Shown: piece by piece, positions 1 through 10,770 of the stretch
Layout: the number at the start of each line of letters is the position of its first letter
Numbering within the stretch: the first letter of the stretch is position 1
Notes under the pieces: generated by a model
Told to the model about the DNA's origin: nothing
The model's database searches: none
The model's input: the letters and a program-made list of their open reading frames with translations, nothing else
Source: Beijerinckiaceae bacterium
GTDB taxonomy: Bacteria; Pseudomonadota; Alphaproteobacteria; Rhizobiales; Beijerinckiaceae
NCBI GenBank assembly: GCA_009773635.1
Contig: WSYC01000004.1
Coordinates: 1-54,348, forward strand
Reading direction: 5' to 3'
Length of the DNA: 54,348 nt
Made by a program: the position numbers and the translations under genes

Positions 1-98
1 GCGCGTCGCCACCCGCTATGACCGGAACGCCGTCAACTTCCTCGCCGCAGTCTGCATCGCGGCAACCGTCAGTTACTGGTTATGAGTCTGGACCCTAG
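1..98 (+). mobile_element. Right end of an IS5-like insertion sequence, cut by the window edge
   Basis: The first 85 bases encode the end of a transposase-like protein. They are followed at once by a 15-base candidate terminal repeat at 84-98, which begins GAGTCTGG and ends CCCTAG and overlaps the stop codon. Transposase genes that run almost to the element end are typical of the IS5 superfamily. The left end lies outside the window, so the inverted repeat partner and any target duplication cannot be checked. The element sits downstream of lepA and does not interrupt it. Confidence 0.5.
2..85 (+). CDS. IS5-family-like transposase, C-terminal fragment
   Basis: Reading from base 2 gives 27 residues to a TGA at 83-85. 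The pattern V-A-T-R-Y-D, then N-F-L-A-A-V, then a hydrophobic tail is the usual C-terminus of IS5/IS427-group DDE transposases (commonly R-x-A-T-R-Y-x-K ... N-F-L-A). Only the end is present, so no catalytic residues are visible. The family call is from pattern memory and is moderate. Confidence 0.5.
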   Translation, partial: RVATRYDRNAVNFLAAVCIAATVSYWL

Positions 99-204
99 TA
101 CATCGTGCTAACACAACGTCTCGTATAGCGGCAGCACTGACCGCAAGCGAATTGGCATTTGGTGACACTTTCCTGCAATCTGAGATCGACAAAGCAGCCT
201 AGTT

Positions 205-2010
<1,806 letters not shown>

Positions 2011-2045
2011 GCGCCGGAGATAGCCGAGGCCGCGCAAATGTCCAA

Positions 2046-2078
2046 CAAAAATGGCGGGAATCGTGAGATTCCCGCCAT
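2046..2078 (-). terminator. Rho-independent terminator of the YeeE/YedE pair
   Basis: A perfect 12-bp stem (2051-2062 with 2067-2078) closes a GTGA/TCAC tetraloop. Read on the minus strand the stem is followed by TTTTTG (2045-2050). It lies between the end of the transporter gene (2107) and the start of lepA (2010), so it should insulate lepA from the upstream unit. Confidence 0.85.
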
Positions 2079-2106
2079 CATATCCGGCACTTTCCGGTGG
2101 CGTGGT

Positions 2107-2721
2107 TCACGCCTTCGCGGGCATCGCGCCCTTCGGCGGGGATTCCGCTGGCACGCCGTCGGCGTTCGGGCCGATTTCCTCGCGCCACGGCGAGACCTTC
2201 TCAAGCCAGACGAGCAGGCCGATGAGAATGGCGGCAAAGCTGAGCGCAACCGCCGGGAACGGCAGGCCCAGGAGCTGGTCGAGCGTGAGCTTGCCATAGG
2301 CGCCCGATGTCAGCACCGGCTTGAGAATATTCGGCTCCATGTAGGTGAAGGCCAGCGCGCCGAAGAGACCACCGATGAACGTGAAGATCGCGTCCTTGTA
2401 GCCGGTGCCGATCTGCGCCAGCACGGTGCCGGGGCAGGCCCCCGCGATGACGATGCCAACACCGAGGATCGCGCCGCCGACGATATCGGCTGCGAACAGC
2501 GTCGCCTTAGGAGAGAGCTTGGCCAAGCCGAAACCGACCATGACCGACAGCACAATCAGCCCGGTGATCACCGCCGAAAGGAACATCTTCAGCATCGCGT
2601 GGCGGGACATCTGCATCTGGCAGACGATGACGCCGCCCTCGCAAACGCGGCCCTTTTCCAGCGCCATCCCGAAGATCGCGCCCATGGCCAGTCCAAGAAG
2701 CATTGCGGAAAGGACAGACAT
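2107..2721 (-). CDS. YeeE/YedE family membrane protein, second half-transporter
   Basis: 204 residues with about five or six hydrophobic segments. It carries the YeeE/YedE (PF04143, TsuA-like) cysteine motifs: C-E-G-G-V-I-V-C-Q near residue 25 and G-A-C-P-G-T near residue 85. In the family these cysteines line a thiosulfate or other sulfur-compound path through the inner membrane. The start is ATG at 2721, two bases after the stop of the preceding half-transporter at 2724, so the two are an operon and probably work together as a split permease. The long upstream extension in this frame is overlap with that gene. The cytoplasmic tail (about the last 25 residues) is Pro/Ala-rich and polar. The substrate is inferred only. 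Confidence 0.88.
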   Translation of the reverse strand: MSVLSAMLLGLAMGAIFGMALEKGRVCEGGVIVCQMQMSRHAMLKMFLSAVITGLIVLSVMVGFGLAKLSPKATLFAADIVGGAILGVGIVIAGACPGTVLAQIGTGYKDAIFTFIGGLFGALAFTYMEPNILKPVLTSGAYGKLTLDQLLGLPFPAVALSFAAILIGLLVWLEKVSPWREEIGPNADGVPAESPPKGAMPAKA

Positions 2722-2723
2722 GA

Positions 2724-3242
2724 TCAGACCCTCTTGTAGATGAGATTGGCAGTGATGATGCCCGCGCCGAACATCGCGGTGACCGCAATGAACGAGCCGA
2801 TCGCGAGCTGGGCGATGCCGGAAACGCCATGGCCGGACGTGCAGCCATCGGCAATGCGGGCGCCGAGCACCATGATGAAGCCGCCGAGGAAGGCCATCAT
2901 GTAGCGTCGGGCGGGGGTGTGTGCGCCCATCGCCTTCGCCCAGAACGGCGAGGCGCCCCAGCGCGGCGTGCCCGACAGGCGCGACGAGATGAAGGCTCCG
3001 AGCACGATACCGGCGATCAGCGCCACCTGCCACCAGTTCTTCGCGCCGCTCATGTGGTTGGCGGCGTATTTGATCTGGCTGATCGAGGGGTCGACGAAGG
3101 CGGCGAGATTGGCGGAGATCGTCACATAGGAGGACGATGTGCCAAGCGCGGTGCCGATGAAATAGAAGGCGGGGATCTGGAGCAGCCCCACCACGATGCC
3201 CGCTGTGTAGGGCGACCAGGCTCTGGATGTGAGCGAGAACAT
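2724..3242 (-). CDS. YeeE/YedE family membrane protein, first half-transporter
   Basis: 172 residues, about four or five membrane segments, with the conserved A-D-G-C-T-S-G-H-G motif near residue 135 that marks YeeE/YedE sulfur-transport proteins. ATG at 3242 is preceded by GGAGG with a 6-base spacer. It is the first gene of a two-gene unit ending at the terminator near 2050. No sulfurtransferase or SoxR/ArsR-type regulator is adjacent, so the physiological substrate remains open. The 141-bp gap upstream shows no promoter I would defend. Confidence 0.88.
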   Translation of the reverse strand: MFSLTSRAWSPYTAGIVVGLLQIPAFYFIGTALGTSSSYVTISANLAAFVDPSISQIKYAANHMSGAKNWWQVALIAGIVLGAFISSRLSGTPRWGASPFWAKAMGAHTPARRYMMAFLGGFIMVLGARIADGCTSGHGVSGIAQLAIGSFIAVTAMFGAGIITANLIYKRV

Positions 3243-3383
3243 TGTTTCCTCCGAACGGCATGCCCTTTGGGCAGACCATCAGAAGGTATTCATAAATGCA
3301 GATGTGTGCAAGTAAAATGCGAAACGGTGCCGCCCGAAGCCCGCTTCGTCTCGTGAATAACCGATACGCCGGGTGCTTTGGCC

Positions 3384-4349
3384 TCAGGTTCCTAAGCGCG
3401 CGCCGATCATTCCCTTGAGCTTGCCGAGGTCGGCCGCGAACATCCGGATGCCCTCGGCGAGTTTCTCGGTTGCCATCGCATCCTCGTTCATCGCCCAGCG
3501 GAAACTGGCTTCGTCGGTTGCGATGCGGGCGGGTTTTTCGGCCTTCGCCGCCGCTGCGGCGTCGAGTGCGCGGGCAAGTTTGCCTTCATCCCTCGCGAGC
3601 TGATCGAGCAGCGCCGGCGCGATCGTCAGCCGGTCGCAACCCGCGAGTGCCTCGATCTCTTGCGTGTTGCGGAAGGAGGCGCCCATAACAACCGTCTTGT
3701 AGCCGTGCGCCTTGTAGTAAGCGAAGATCGCACGCACGGAGAGGACGCCGGGATCGGTTTCCGCCGTATACTCCTGCCCGGTCGATTTCTTGTACCAATC
3801 AAGGATGCGCCCGACGAAGGGCGAGATCAGGAAGGCGCCAGCCTCCGCCGCAGCCGCCGCCTGCGCAAGAGAGAAGAGCAGCGTCAGGTTGCAGTCGATC
3901 CCGTCCTTCTGGAGGATTTCTGCTGCGCGGATGCCCTCCCATGTCGAGGCGATCTTGATGAGGATCCGCTCTTTGCCGATGCCGCGTGCGGCGTAATCGG
4001 CGATGATCGCGCGTGCTTTCGTGACGGTTCTGGCGGTGTCGAACGAGAGATCGGCATCCACTTCGGTGGAAACGCGGCCGGGCACGCGCTTGGCGAGTTC
4101 CGCGCCGAAGGTCACCGCAAGGCGATCACAGGCCGCATCGATCTGCGCGCTGCGGGCGCCGCCCTTCGCCTTCGCCCAGGCCACGGCTTCGTCGACAAAA
4201 CCCTGATAAACAGGCATTTCGGCAGCCTTGAGAATCAGTGTCGGATTGGTTGTGCAGTCCTGCGGCCGAAAGGCCTCGATCGCGCCCATGTCACCGGTAT
4301 CGGCAACGACGGTGGTCATGGATTTCAACTGGTCGAGCTTGGAAGACAT
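3384..4349 (-). CDS. tal: Transaldolase (TalAB type)
   Basis: 321 residues, close to the 317 of E. coli TalB. The enzyme moves a dihydroxyacetone unit between sugar phosphates in the non-oxidative pentose phosphate pathway through a Schiff-base lysine. That lysine is in [11 protein letters not shown] (about residue 133). The family landmarks V-V-A-D-T-G-D at the N-terminus and D-C-T-T-N-P are present. The start is ATG at 4349 (M-S-S-K-L-D-Q-L-K), which matches the family; the ATG 48 bases further out adds a non-conserved tail. The ribosome-binding site is weak. It stands alone: the ScfR-type gene upstream is on the same strand 64 bp away. Confidence 0.96.
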   Translation of the reverse strand: MSSKLDQLKSMTTVVADTGDMGAIEAFRPQDCTTNPTLILKAAEMPVYQGFVDEAVAWAKAKGGARSAQIDAACDRLAVTFGAELAKRVPGRVSTEVDADLSFDTARTVTKARAIIADYAARGIGKERILIKIASTWEGIRAAEILQKDGIDCNLTLLFSLAQAAAAAEAGAFLISPFVGRILDWYKKSTGQEYTAETDPGVLSVRAIFAYYKAHGYKTVVMGASFRNTQEIEALAGCDRLTIAPALLDQLARDEGKLARALDAAAAAKAEKPARIATDEASFRWAMNEDAMATEKLAEGIRMFAADLGKLKGMIGARLGT

Positions 4350-4413
4350 ATCGGATCCGATCGAAGGTGGGCGCGGTAACAGGAGAACAGCTAGCACCGC
4401 AATTTTACAGGGT

Positions 4414-5841
4414 CTAGCTGCCGACTGAATAGGTCGAATATCCGCGCTTGTTCTCGTCGATCATCAGCCGTTGCGCCAGTGCCGGCATTGCGCGATCCGA
4501 GCAATCGTTGCGCGGACAGGTGCGGCAGGAGACGCCGATGGGCGTGACGATCTGGGGGTCATCAAGGTTGAGGCCGTCGCCGTAAACGATATCGCGCGCA
4601 TGGTTGATCGAGGTGCCCAGCCCGATCGCCAGCGTGCCCGCGCGCTGCGGCAGCCCGCCGCGCACCACCGCGCGCCCGGCGGGGGTGAGGGTTCTCGCGA
4701 TGCAGAAAAACGCGCCGCCATCTGGCATGCGCGAAACCTGCACGCGCAGCATGCCGGGTGTTGCGAAGGCATCATAGACGTTCCAGCGCGGGCATGCCGC
4801 ACCAAACCGCGCGATGTGGATGCCGGACAGCGAGAAGCGCTTCGAGATATTGCCGGCGATATCGACGCGGATGAGATGGAACGGGATACCCTCGTTGCCG
4901 GGGCGCTGAAGCGTCGTCAGTCGATGGCAGACCTGCTCGAATGACAGCCCGAAGCGATGCTGGAGCGTGTTGATCTCGTAGCGGGTAGAGCGCGCGGCTT
5001 CGAGGAAGCGATCATAGGGCGCCATCACGGCGGCGGCGAAGTAATTCGCCAGCGCCGAGGCCGCCAGCGCATCGGCCTCAGGGCTGGACGATTTGCCGCC
5101 CGAGACCGCCTGATCGATTTCCTTGCGATAACCGAGAAACGCGATCTGGTGCGCAAGCTGGAACGTGCGGCTGGCGAGCGGCAGCAATTCGGAGAGCTGA
5201 AGCCGGCGTGTCAGCGGGTTGTAATACCGCAAGAGCCCTTGCATGGCCTCGGCCGGCGCGATCTCGACATCAACGGCAAAGCGTGTCGAGAGCACTTTCA
5301 CGAGATCCTGCTGGAGCGTGAACAGCGCGAGACCATTCTCCAGCCAGAGCTGCTCTGCGGCCTCTTCCAGCTCCGGGAAATGGTTGCGCCGACGCTGGAT
5401 GAACTCCGTGACTTCCTCGGAAGGGATGGCCGTTGGCAGGTTTTCCGCATCCGGGTCATCACCGAGACCGGCATCGCCTGCGCCGCCGCGCCGGTAGGAA
5501 TTGTAGAGTGCGACGAAAGCCCGGCCCATGGCGGGAAGCTGCATGACCAGCTCGCGCACATCGCTGGCCTTGACATCCGCGGCCTCGAAAAGCGGATCGG
5601 AGAGCGCCTCCATGAGGTCGGTTTGCAGCCTTTCATCGCCGTCGCCGCCAAGCGCAGCGAGATCGACCTGGAATTTCTCCGCGAGCTTGAGCAGTACCGT
5701 CACCGTCACCGGGCGTTGGTTGCTCTCGATCAGATTGAGATAGCTCGGCGAAATCGCCAGCTCCGCCGCCATCTGCGCCTGGCTGAGCCGACGTTCCTGC
5801 CGGAGGCGCCGCAGCTTGCCGCCGATTCGAAGCGCTTTCAT
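4414..5841 (-). CDS. XRE-family regulator of short-chain acyl-CoA / glyoxylate metabolism (ScfR/RamB/PccR type)
   Basis: 475 residues. An N-terminal helix-turn-helix of the Cro/CI type occupies residues 8-62 (S-Q-A-Q-M-A-A-E-L and [12 protein letters not shown]). A central IrrE/ImmA-like region and a C-terminal cysteine cluster (C-R-T-C-P-R-N-D-C) follow. This is the DUF2083/ScfR architecture whose members (RamB in actinobacteria, PccR in Rhodobacter) control acetate, propionate and glyoxylate-bypass genes. It is divergent from aceA, which fits control of the bypass. The H-E-x-x-H of true ImmA peptidases is replaced by L-A-H-Q-I-A, so peptidase activity is not expected. Two exact TTTACAA boxes begin 22 bp from its start codon, suggesting autoregulation. 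Confidence 0.88.
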   Translation of the reverse strand: MKALRIGGKLRRLRQERRLSQAQMAAELAISPSYLNLIESNQRPVTVTVLLKLAEKFQVDLAALGGDGDERLQTDLMEALSDPLFEAADVKASDVRELVMQLPAMGRAFVALYNSYRRGGAGDAGLGDDPDAENLPTAIPSEEVTEFIQRRRNHFPELEEAAEQLWLENGLALFTLQQDLVKVLSTRFAVDVEIAPAEAMQGLLRYYNPLTRRLQLSELLPLASRTFQLAHQIAFLGYRKEIDQAVSGGKSSSPEADALAASALANYFAAAVMAPYDRFLEAARSTRYEINTLQHRFGLSFEQVCHRLTTLQRPGNEGIPFHLIRVDIAGNISKRFSLSGIHIARFGAACPRWNVYDAFATPGMLRVQVSRMPDGGAFFCIARTLTPAGRAVVRGGLPQRAGTLAIGLGTSINHARDIVYGDGLNLDDPQIVTPIGVSCRTCPRNDCSDRAMPALAQRLMIDENKRGYSTYSVGS

Positions 5842-5862
5842 GCTGATTTCTCCGTAAAGATA

Positions 5863-5988
5863 TTTACAATTTACAATATTACAAATGTGACGATGTCAAG
5901 CATTTTCGATGTTTCTCGCGTATTTTCATGCGCTTATTGCAACTGCGAAGGCGTTCTGGCAGGGTGAATTCATGTGAAGGCTTGTAAA
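5863..5988. promoter_or_regulatory. Tandem TTTACAA boxes between scfR and aceA (putative ScfR operators)
   Basis: TTTACAA occurs twice head to tail at 5863-5869 and 5870-5876, followed by the related ATTACAAA at 5878-5885. The exact inverse TTGTAAA lies at 5982-5988, 75 bp before aceA. These AT-rich repeats stand out in a GC-rich region. They resemble the TTTGCAAA-like sites described for RamB/PccR proteins (from memory). One cluster sits by scfR and the inverted copy by aceA, consistent with control of both promoters by the divergent regulator. Confidence 0.55.
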
Positions 5989-6062
5989 TCAAAAGTATAA
6001 GAGCCAGCAAATCGGAAACGCCCGGGAAACCGGATCAACGGCCGTCTCAAAAGGAACAGACC

Positions 6063-7346
6063 ATGTCGAACGCCTCCTACAAGCCCAGCAACAAGCGTGA
6101 TTTCACGCCCGCCGACGTCGAAAAGCTCCGCGGCTCGTTCCAGATGGAATATACGCTCGCCAGGATGGGCGCCGCCCGTCTGCGCGAGCTGCTCGCCAAC
6201 CGGCCCTTCGTCCGCACGCTCGGCGCGCTGACCGGCAACCAGGCGATGCAGCAGGTCAAGGCTGGCCTCGAAGCCATCTATCTCTCCGGCTGGCAGGTCG
6301 CCGCCGACGCGAACAACGCCGGCCAGATGTACCCGGACCAGTCGCTCTATCCGGCCTCTTCGGTGCCGGATGTGGTCAAGCGCATCAACAACACCCTGCG
6401 CCGCGCCGACCAGATCGCCCATATGGAAGGCGACAAGTCGATCCACTACATGGCGCCGATTATCGCTGACGCGGAAGCCGGTTTCGGCGGCCCGCTCAAC
6501 GCGTTCGAGCTGATGAAGGCGATGATCGAAGCGGGCGCTGCCGGCGTCCACTTCGAGGATCAGCTGGCGTCCGAAAAGAAGTGCGGCCATCTCGGCGGCA
6601 AGGTTCTCGTGCCGACCAAGACCTTCCTGCGCACCCTGAACGCTGCCCGCCTCGCGGCTGACGTCTGCGGCGTGGACACGGTTCTCCTCGCCCGCACCGA
6701 CGCGCATGCGGCGAACCTCATCACCTCGGATGTCGATGATTACGATCACCCGTGGATCGACCGCGACAGCCGCACCGAGGAAGGCTTCTTCCGTCTCAAG
6801 CAGGGCAACAAGCACTCGGTCGAACACGCGATCGCCCGTGGTCTCGCCTATGGTGAGTACGCCGACCTCGTGTGGTGGGAAACCTCGGAGCCGGACCTCG
6901 GGGAAGCCCGTGAATTCGCGACCGAATTCAAGAAGAAGTATCCGAACAAGCTGCTCGCCTACAACTGCTCGCCGTCCTTCAACTGGAAGAAGAAGATGAG
7001 CGACGCGGAAGCCGCGAAGTATCAGGACGAGATCGGCGCGCTGGGCTACAAGTACCAGTTCGTCACCCTCGCCGGGTTCCACTCTCTGAACCTGTCGATG
7101 TTCGAGCTGGCCAAGGGCTATTCGACCCGCGGCATGGGCGCCTACTCGGAGATGCAGCAGCGCGAATTCGCAGCGCAGGATCAGGGCTTCACCGCCGTGC
7201 GTCACCAGCGCGAAGTCGGCACCGGCTATTTCGATGCGGTGGCCGTGGCGATCAGCCAGGGCAAGTCCTCGACGACGGCCATGGCCGGCTCGACCGAGAC
7301 CGAGCAGTTCCACGGCTCCAAGCCGAAGGCTGTTGCGGCGGAATAA
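6063..7346 (+). CDS. aceA: Isocitrate lyase
   Basis: 427 residues, the usual length of bacterial class I isocitrate lyases. It splits isocitrate into glyoxylate and succinate, the first step of the glyoxylate bypass needed for growth on C2 compounds and fatty acids. The signature K-K-C-G-H is at 172-176, with the catalytic Cys174. The metal-site run [13 protein letters not shown] is near 131-143, and the N-C-S-P-S-F-N-W motif is present near residue 300. ATG at 6063 follows AAGGA with a short spacer. No malate synthase gene is present in the window. Regulation by the divergent ScfR protein is inferred from layout and boxes. Confidence 0.98.
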   Translation: MSNASYKPSNKRDFTPADVEKLRGSFQMEYTLARMGAARLRELLANRPFVRTLGALTGNQAMQQVKAGLEAIYLSGWQVAADANNAGQMYPDQSLYPASSVPDVVKRINNTLRRADQIAHMEGDKSIHYMAPIIADAEAGFGGPLNAFELMKAMIEAGAAGVHFEDQLASEKKCGHLGGKVLVPTKTFLRTLNAARLAADVCGVDTVLLARTDAHAANLITSDVDDYDHPWIDRDSRTEEGFFRLKQGNKHSVEHAIARGLAYGEYADLVWWETSEPDLGEAREFATEFKKKYPNKLLAYNCSPSFNWKKKMSDAEAAKYQDEIGALGYKYQFVTLAGFHSLNLSMFELAKGYSTRGMGAYSEMQQREFAAQDQGFTAVRHQREVGTGYFDAVAVAISQGKSSTTAMAGSTETEQFHGSKPKAVAAE

Positions 7347-7454
7347 GCCGTTTCCCAAAATCCCCGGGTCGCGGCTCCCCGCGATCCGGTTTTTCCCAGA
7401 GCCATGATTTCCGGCACCAGGTGTCCGGGCTGAACCAAGGAAAGGAGTACCGCG

Positions 7455-7670
7455 ATGCCGAAGCAATATTGGGTGATTGGTGGCGAATACCAATGCGTGG
7501 AATTCCAGGAAGTTTTGCCGGGCACCGCGCGGGTTTTCGGCCCCTTCCCGACCTATGACGAAGCCAACCAGATCTGGCGCGAACGCTCGCTCGCGAGCCG
7601 CTCCTCGGCGACAACGCGTTACTCGATCGTCGCCTCCGCGCCGAACCCTGCGAAACAGATCGCGGCCTGA
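7455..7670 (+). CDS. DUF4170 family small protein
   Basis: 71 residues. The opening Y-W-V-I-G-G-E-Y, followed by G-P-F-P-T-Y-D-E-A and W-R-E-R-S, is the DUF4170 pattern, a family I know mainly from alphaproteobacteria and without an assigned function. The start ATG at 7455 has AAGGAAAGGAG upstream. The gene is 108 bp downstream of aceA on the same strand and ends just before an intrinsic terminator. It may be the last gene of the aceA transcript, although the gap leaves room for its own promoter. Confidence 0.85.
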   Translation: MPKQYWVIGGEYQCVEFQEVLPGTARVFGPFPTYDEANQIWRERSLASRSSATTRYSIVASAPNPAKQIAA

Positions 7671-7705
7671 AGCGGGGCTTCCAGAAACTTCTGATACCGA
7701 GCATG

Positions 7706-7735
7706 AAACCGGGCCGCGTGAGCGCCCGGTTTTTT
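7706..7735 (+). terminator. Rho-independent terminator after the DUF4170 gene
   Basis: A 9-bp perfect stem (7706-7714 with 7724-7732, core ACCGGGC/GCCCGGT) closes a 9-base loop and runs into a T tract ending at 7735. It lies 36 bp past the DUF4170 stop and separates the aceA unit from glutaminase. Confidence 0.9.
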
Positions 7736-7843
7736 GTATCCGGACATGCAGCGCGGTTGTCGCTGCTCCGGCATTCGCCTTGCCAATGTCCCCCCGGCAT
7801 GGCATGAGCCGCGCCCCGATCGACAGCGAGAGAAGGCGTGGTG

Positions 7844-8791
7844 ATGATGACCAGAAACCCGCAAACCGGTTCGGAATTCTCGCTCGCTGTCCTGCTCGAT
7901 GATATCTGCGATCACGTCCGCCCGGCCTTCGGACGCGGCAAGGTGGCGGATTACATCCCGGAGCTTGCGCGTGTTAACCCCCGCAAATTCGGCATGGCGG
8001 TGGCGACGGTCGACAGCGAGATCATCGGTGCCGGGGATTGTGACGAACCTTTCTCGCTCCAGAGCATCACCAAGCTTTTCGCGCTGATTCTCGTGCTCAA
8101 TCGAGGCGGTGACGAAATCTGGACCCGCGTCGGCAAGGAGCCTTCTGGCACCGCTTTCAATCATCTCGCGTTGCTGGAGGCGGAACGGGGTGCGCCGCGC
8201 AATCCTTTCGTCAATGCGGGCGCCTTGGCCGTGACGGACTATCTGATGGCGCGGACGAAGGATGTCGCCGGGCTGATGGCGGGGTTCATCCGTGTTGCCG
8301 GCGGGGTTGATAGCGGCGGGGTCAATGAGGTCGTGGCCGCCTCGGAGATCGCGACTGCCTTCCAGAACCGCGCGATCGCCAATATCCTGAAAGCGCATGA
8401 TACCATTGATCACGCGCCGGATGCGGTGGTGGATGCCTACTGCCGGCAGTGCGCGCTGGAATTTTCGGTGCGTGATCTCGCCCGCGCTGCCTTGCCGCTG
8501 GCGTTGCAGGGGTTTTCGCCGCTTGCGGGCGAAACCATGATGGCGCCGCGCCTCGTGCGCCGGGTCAATGCAGTCCTGATGACATCAGGCATGTATGAAT
8601 CGACTGGCAGCTTCGCCTATCGCGTGGGGTTGCCGGCGAAAAGCGGTGTCGGCGGCGGCATTGTCGCGGTCGCGCCAGGGCGCGGCGTGGTTGCCGTCTG
8701 GTCGCCCGAACTGGACCGCGTCGGCAACAGCCTCGTCGGCACGATCGCCCTTGAGCTGTTCGCGCAGAACAGCGGTTGGTCGATCCTGTAA
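7844..8791 (+). CDS. glsA: Glutaminase (serine-dependent, beta-lactamase fold)
   Basis: About 315 residues. It hydrolyses glutamine to glutamate and ammonia in the cytoplasm. The active-site S-x-x-K is S74-I-T-K77 in F-S-L-Q-S-I-T-K-L-F. The substrate-binding F-N-x-L ... P-x-N-P-F-V-N-A-G-A and the late K-S-G-V-G-G-G-I motif also match the family. Starts at GTG 7838, ATG 7844 or ATG 7847 are possible; AGAAGG at 7831-7836 gives the best spacing (7) to 7844. It converges with usg, with five bases between the stops. Deamidating glutaminases of this type are often linked to acid resistance or nitrogen supply; nothing here decides which. Confidence 0.95.
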   Translation: MMTRNPQTGSEFSLAVLLDDICDHVRPAFGRGKVADYIPELARVNPRKFGMAVATVDSEIIGAGDCDEPFSLQSITKLFALILVLNRGGDEIWTRVGKEPSGTAFNHLALLEAERGAPRNPFVNAGALAVTDYLMARTKDVAGLMAGFIRVAGGVDSGGVNEVVAASEIATAFQNRAIANILKAHDTIDHAPDAVVDAYCRQCALEFSVRDLARAALPLALQGFSPLAGETMMAPRLVRRVNAVLMTSGMYESTGSFAYRVGLPAKSGVGGGIVAVAPGRGVVAVWSPELDRVGNSLVGTIALELFAQNSGWSIL

Positions 8792-8796
8792 ACCGT

Positions 8797-9114
8797 TCAG
8801 TTCAGCCGGAACTCGGCGCCGATGGTGCGCAGTTCCGCCGGCGTGATGAGGCGGTTATGCGCCACCCGGATCGAATGCAGCGCGCCGTCGATCTCCCGCT
8901 TCCAGAAGTCGATGAAGGTCTGCAGAACCGGAAATTTCGGGAAGAGATCATAGTCCTGCCAGATGAATTCCTGCAGGAAGCTCGGATGATCCGGCATCCG
9001 GTAGAGAATGCTGGCCGTGGTCAGGCCATAGCCTTCGAGCTGGCGGCGAAAGGCGCTGTCGACCGGCGATGCGGTCCTGACCGGCGCGGTGGTGATGATC
9101 GGTCCTCTCGTCAT
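8797..9114 (-). CDS. usg: Usg family protein
   Basis: 105 residues. The pattern L-x-G-Y-G-L-T-T-A-S-I-L-Y-R-M-P-D-H-P-S-F-L-Q followed by D-x-F-P-x-F-P-V-L-x-x-F-I-D-F-W is the Usg-like family (PF06233), a small alphaproteobacterial protein without an established role. The start is set at ATG 9114: GAAGGGG abuts the other candidate (9120) with no spacer but lies six bases from 9114. The long upstream extension in the frame is non-coding. Confidence 0.88.
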   Translation of the reverse strand: MTRGPIITTAPVRTASPVDSAFRRQLEGYGLTTASILYRMPDHPSFLQEFIWQDYDLFPKFPVLQTFIDFWKREIDGALHSIRVAHNRLITPAELRTIGAEFRLN

Positions 9115-9268
9115 GGCCATCCCCTTCAATACCCAGAGACAATCCCATTCCACGCGCCAAAGGTTTCGCGATGGTTGACATTTCCGAGGAAGAGGCAGAG
9201 AAAGAACTGGAATATCATATTGTTGGCAGCCGCCAATGAGTGCTGCCAATTGTGGGGTTCACCAACGG

Positions 9269-9607
9269 ATGAAAGATTTTTGGCTTGCGCCCTTCGTCGT
9301 CGCACTGCGACTGCCCATTCTGGCACAGGAAGCGCAGAACATCGCGAGCGGCAAAATGCCTGCCAATGGCGGTGGCGAATCGAAACGCATGGTCACCGAG
9401 AAGATCGATGCGGTGAACGACGGCATCCTTGATGCCTGCATCGAGGCGACCCGGCTCCAGATGGAGCTTGGCATGTTGATGATGACCGGCAATGCTGCCG
9501 GCTTCGTCCGCGCCGCAAAAGCTGCCCCGCAGCGCATCGCCCATGCTGCCACAGCTCCCGGCAACAAGACCGTGCGCAACAACGCGCGGCGTCTGGCGCC
9601 TTTCTGA
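9269..9607 (+). CDS. Conserved-looking protein of unknown function
   Basis: 112 residues (123 if ATG 9236 is used). It starts with D-F-W-L-A-P-F-V-V-A-L-R-L-P, then a predicted helical, amphipathic region rich in Ala and Met (M-E-L-G-M-L-M-M), and ends very basic. The size and the helical, Ala-rich make-up are reminiscent of phasins and other surface-binding proteins, but no diagnostic motif is present. Neither possible start has a convincing ribosome-binding site. It is divergent from usg. I do not recognise a function. Confidence 0.55.
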   Translation: MKDFWLAPFVVALRLPILAQEAQNIASGKMPANGGGESKRMVTEKIDAVNDGILDACIEATRLQMELGMLMMTGNAAGFVRAAKAAPQRIAHAATAPGNKTVRNNARRLAPF

Positions 9608-9732
9608 GCTTTTTTGCCGGCCATTCCCACGAAGGCGTGCAGACAAGCCTGATTTAGCGTGAGCTTCGCGCTTGACCTGCACGCGCGCCTGCGCGAGGGA
9701 TGCGCCCGTCACTTTGGCCAGGAGGAATTGGC

Positions 9733-10626
9733 TTGTCGTCGGATCGGGCATCCTATCTTGCTTTTGGCTCGATCCTGATCGGCATCGCCGTTCTCGCGCT
9801 GAAGTTCGGCGCCTATTGGCTCACAGGATCAGTGGCGCTCTATTCGGATGCGCTGGAGAGCACGATCAATGTCGTCGCTGCGCTCGTGGCTTTCGCCGCG
9901 CTGCGGCTGAGTGCGAAGCCCGCCGATGCCAACCATCCCTATGGCCATCAGAAGATCGAATATATCGCGGCGGTATTCGAGGGCGCGCTGATCCTGCTCG
10001 CGGCGGTTGCGGTGTTTCACGCTGCCTATAACGCCTATCTTGCGCCGCGCGCCGTGACGCTGGATCCCGTGGGTATCGGCCTCAACATCCTTGCGAGCGC
10101 CATCAACGGCCTCTGGTGCGCCGTGCTGCTGCGGCGCGGGCGGGCGCTGCGATCTCCGGCGCTGGTGGCCGATGGCAAGCACCTCCTTTCGGATGTCGTC
10201 TCGTCGCTCGGGGTGCTGCTCGCGCTGCTGGTCGCGCTCACCACCGGCCTCGCGTGGCTGGACCCGCTGCTGGCCGGGCTGGTGGCGCTGAATATCCTCT
10301 GGTCGGGCTGGAGCCTGATGCAGAGCTCCTTCTCCGGGTTGATGGATGAAGCCGCCGCGCCGGAAGAAATCGAACGCATGCGGGCGCTGATCGCCAGGCA
10401 CGCCGATGGTGCAATCGAGGCGCATGACCTGCGCACGCGCCACGCCGGGCGGTTGACCTTCGTCGAGTTTCACCTTGTCGTTCCCGCGGATATGCGCGTC
10501 GATGCCGCGCACGACATCTGTGACCGGATCGAAGCCGCCCTGCGAGCGGATATCGAGGGGGCATCGATCACGATCCACGTCGAACCGGAAACCAAGGCCA
10601 AGCATCAGGGTATCGTCGTGCTGTGA
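9733..10626 (+). CDS. Cation diffusion facilitator (CDF) family metal exporter
   Basis: 297 residues with six predicted membrane helices and a soluble C-terminal domain of about 85 residues. Proteins of this family exchange cytoplasmic Zn, Fe, Co or Mn for protons. The TM2 metal-site region reads S-D-A-L-E-S-T-I-N and the TM5 site is H-L-L-S-D (H-x3-D). The loop H-P-Y-G-H-Q-K-I-E-Y is typical. The start is a TTG at 9733 with GGAGG at 9721-9725 and a 7-base spacer; this fits the family better than the ATG at 9700, which lacks a ribosome-binding site. The TM2 site lacks the second Asp of the classic D-x3-D, so the metal preference is unclear. Confidence 0.92.
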   Translation: MSSDRASYLAFGSILIGIAVLALKFGAYWLTGSVALYSDALESTINVVAALVAFAALRLSAKPADANHPYGHQKIEYIAAVFEGALILLAAVAVFHAAYNAYLAPRAVTLDPVGIGLNILASAINGLWCAVLLRRGRALRSPALVADGKHLLSDVVSSLGVLLALLVALTTGLAWLDPLLAGLVALNILWSGWSLMQSSFSGLMDEAAAPEEIERMRALIARHADGAIEAHDLRTRHAGRLTFVEFHLVVPADMRVDAAHDICDRIEAALRADIEGASITIHVEPETKAKHQGIVVL

Positions 10627-10770
10627 TCCCCCGGTGACGCATCGAGGGAATCCGCCTAGATTACCCAGCCTTTGCACGCCTGCCATGAAGCCTGCTGACC
10701 ATAAAACCTGTTACCGATAGCCGGAGGCATCCGGCGATCCCCGCAGAACCGGACGGGAACTTTTGACACC

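Noticed and set aside
5970-7805. 611-codon open frame on the minus strand opposite aceA, DUF4170 and the following gap
   Set aside because: It mirrors aceA, spans a clear terminator, and has Arg/Gly/His-rich composition typical of antisense frames in GC-rich DNA.
9175-9180. TTGACA upstream of the small gene at 9269
   Set aside because: No -10 box at proper spacing.
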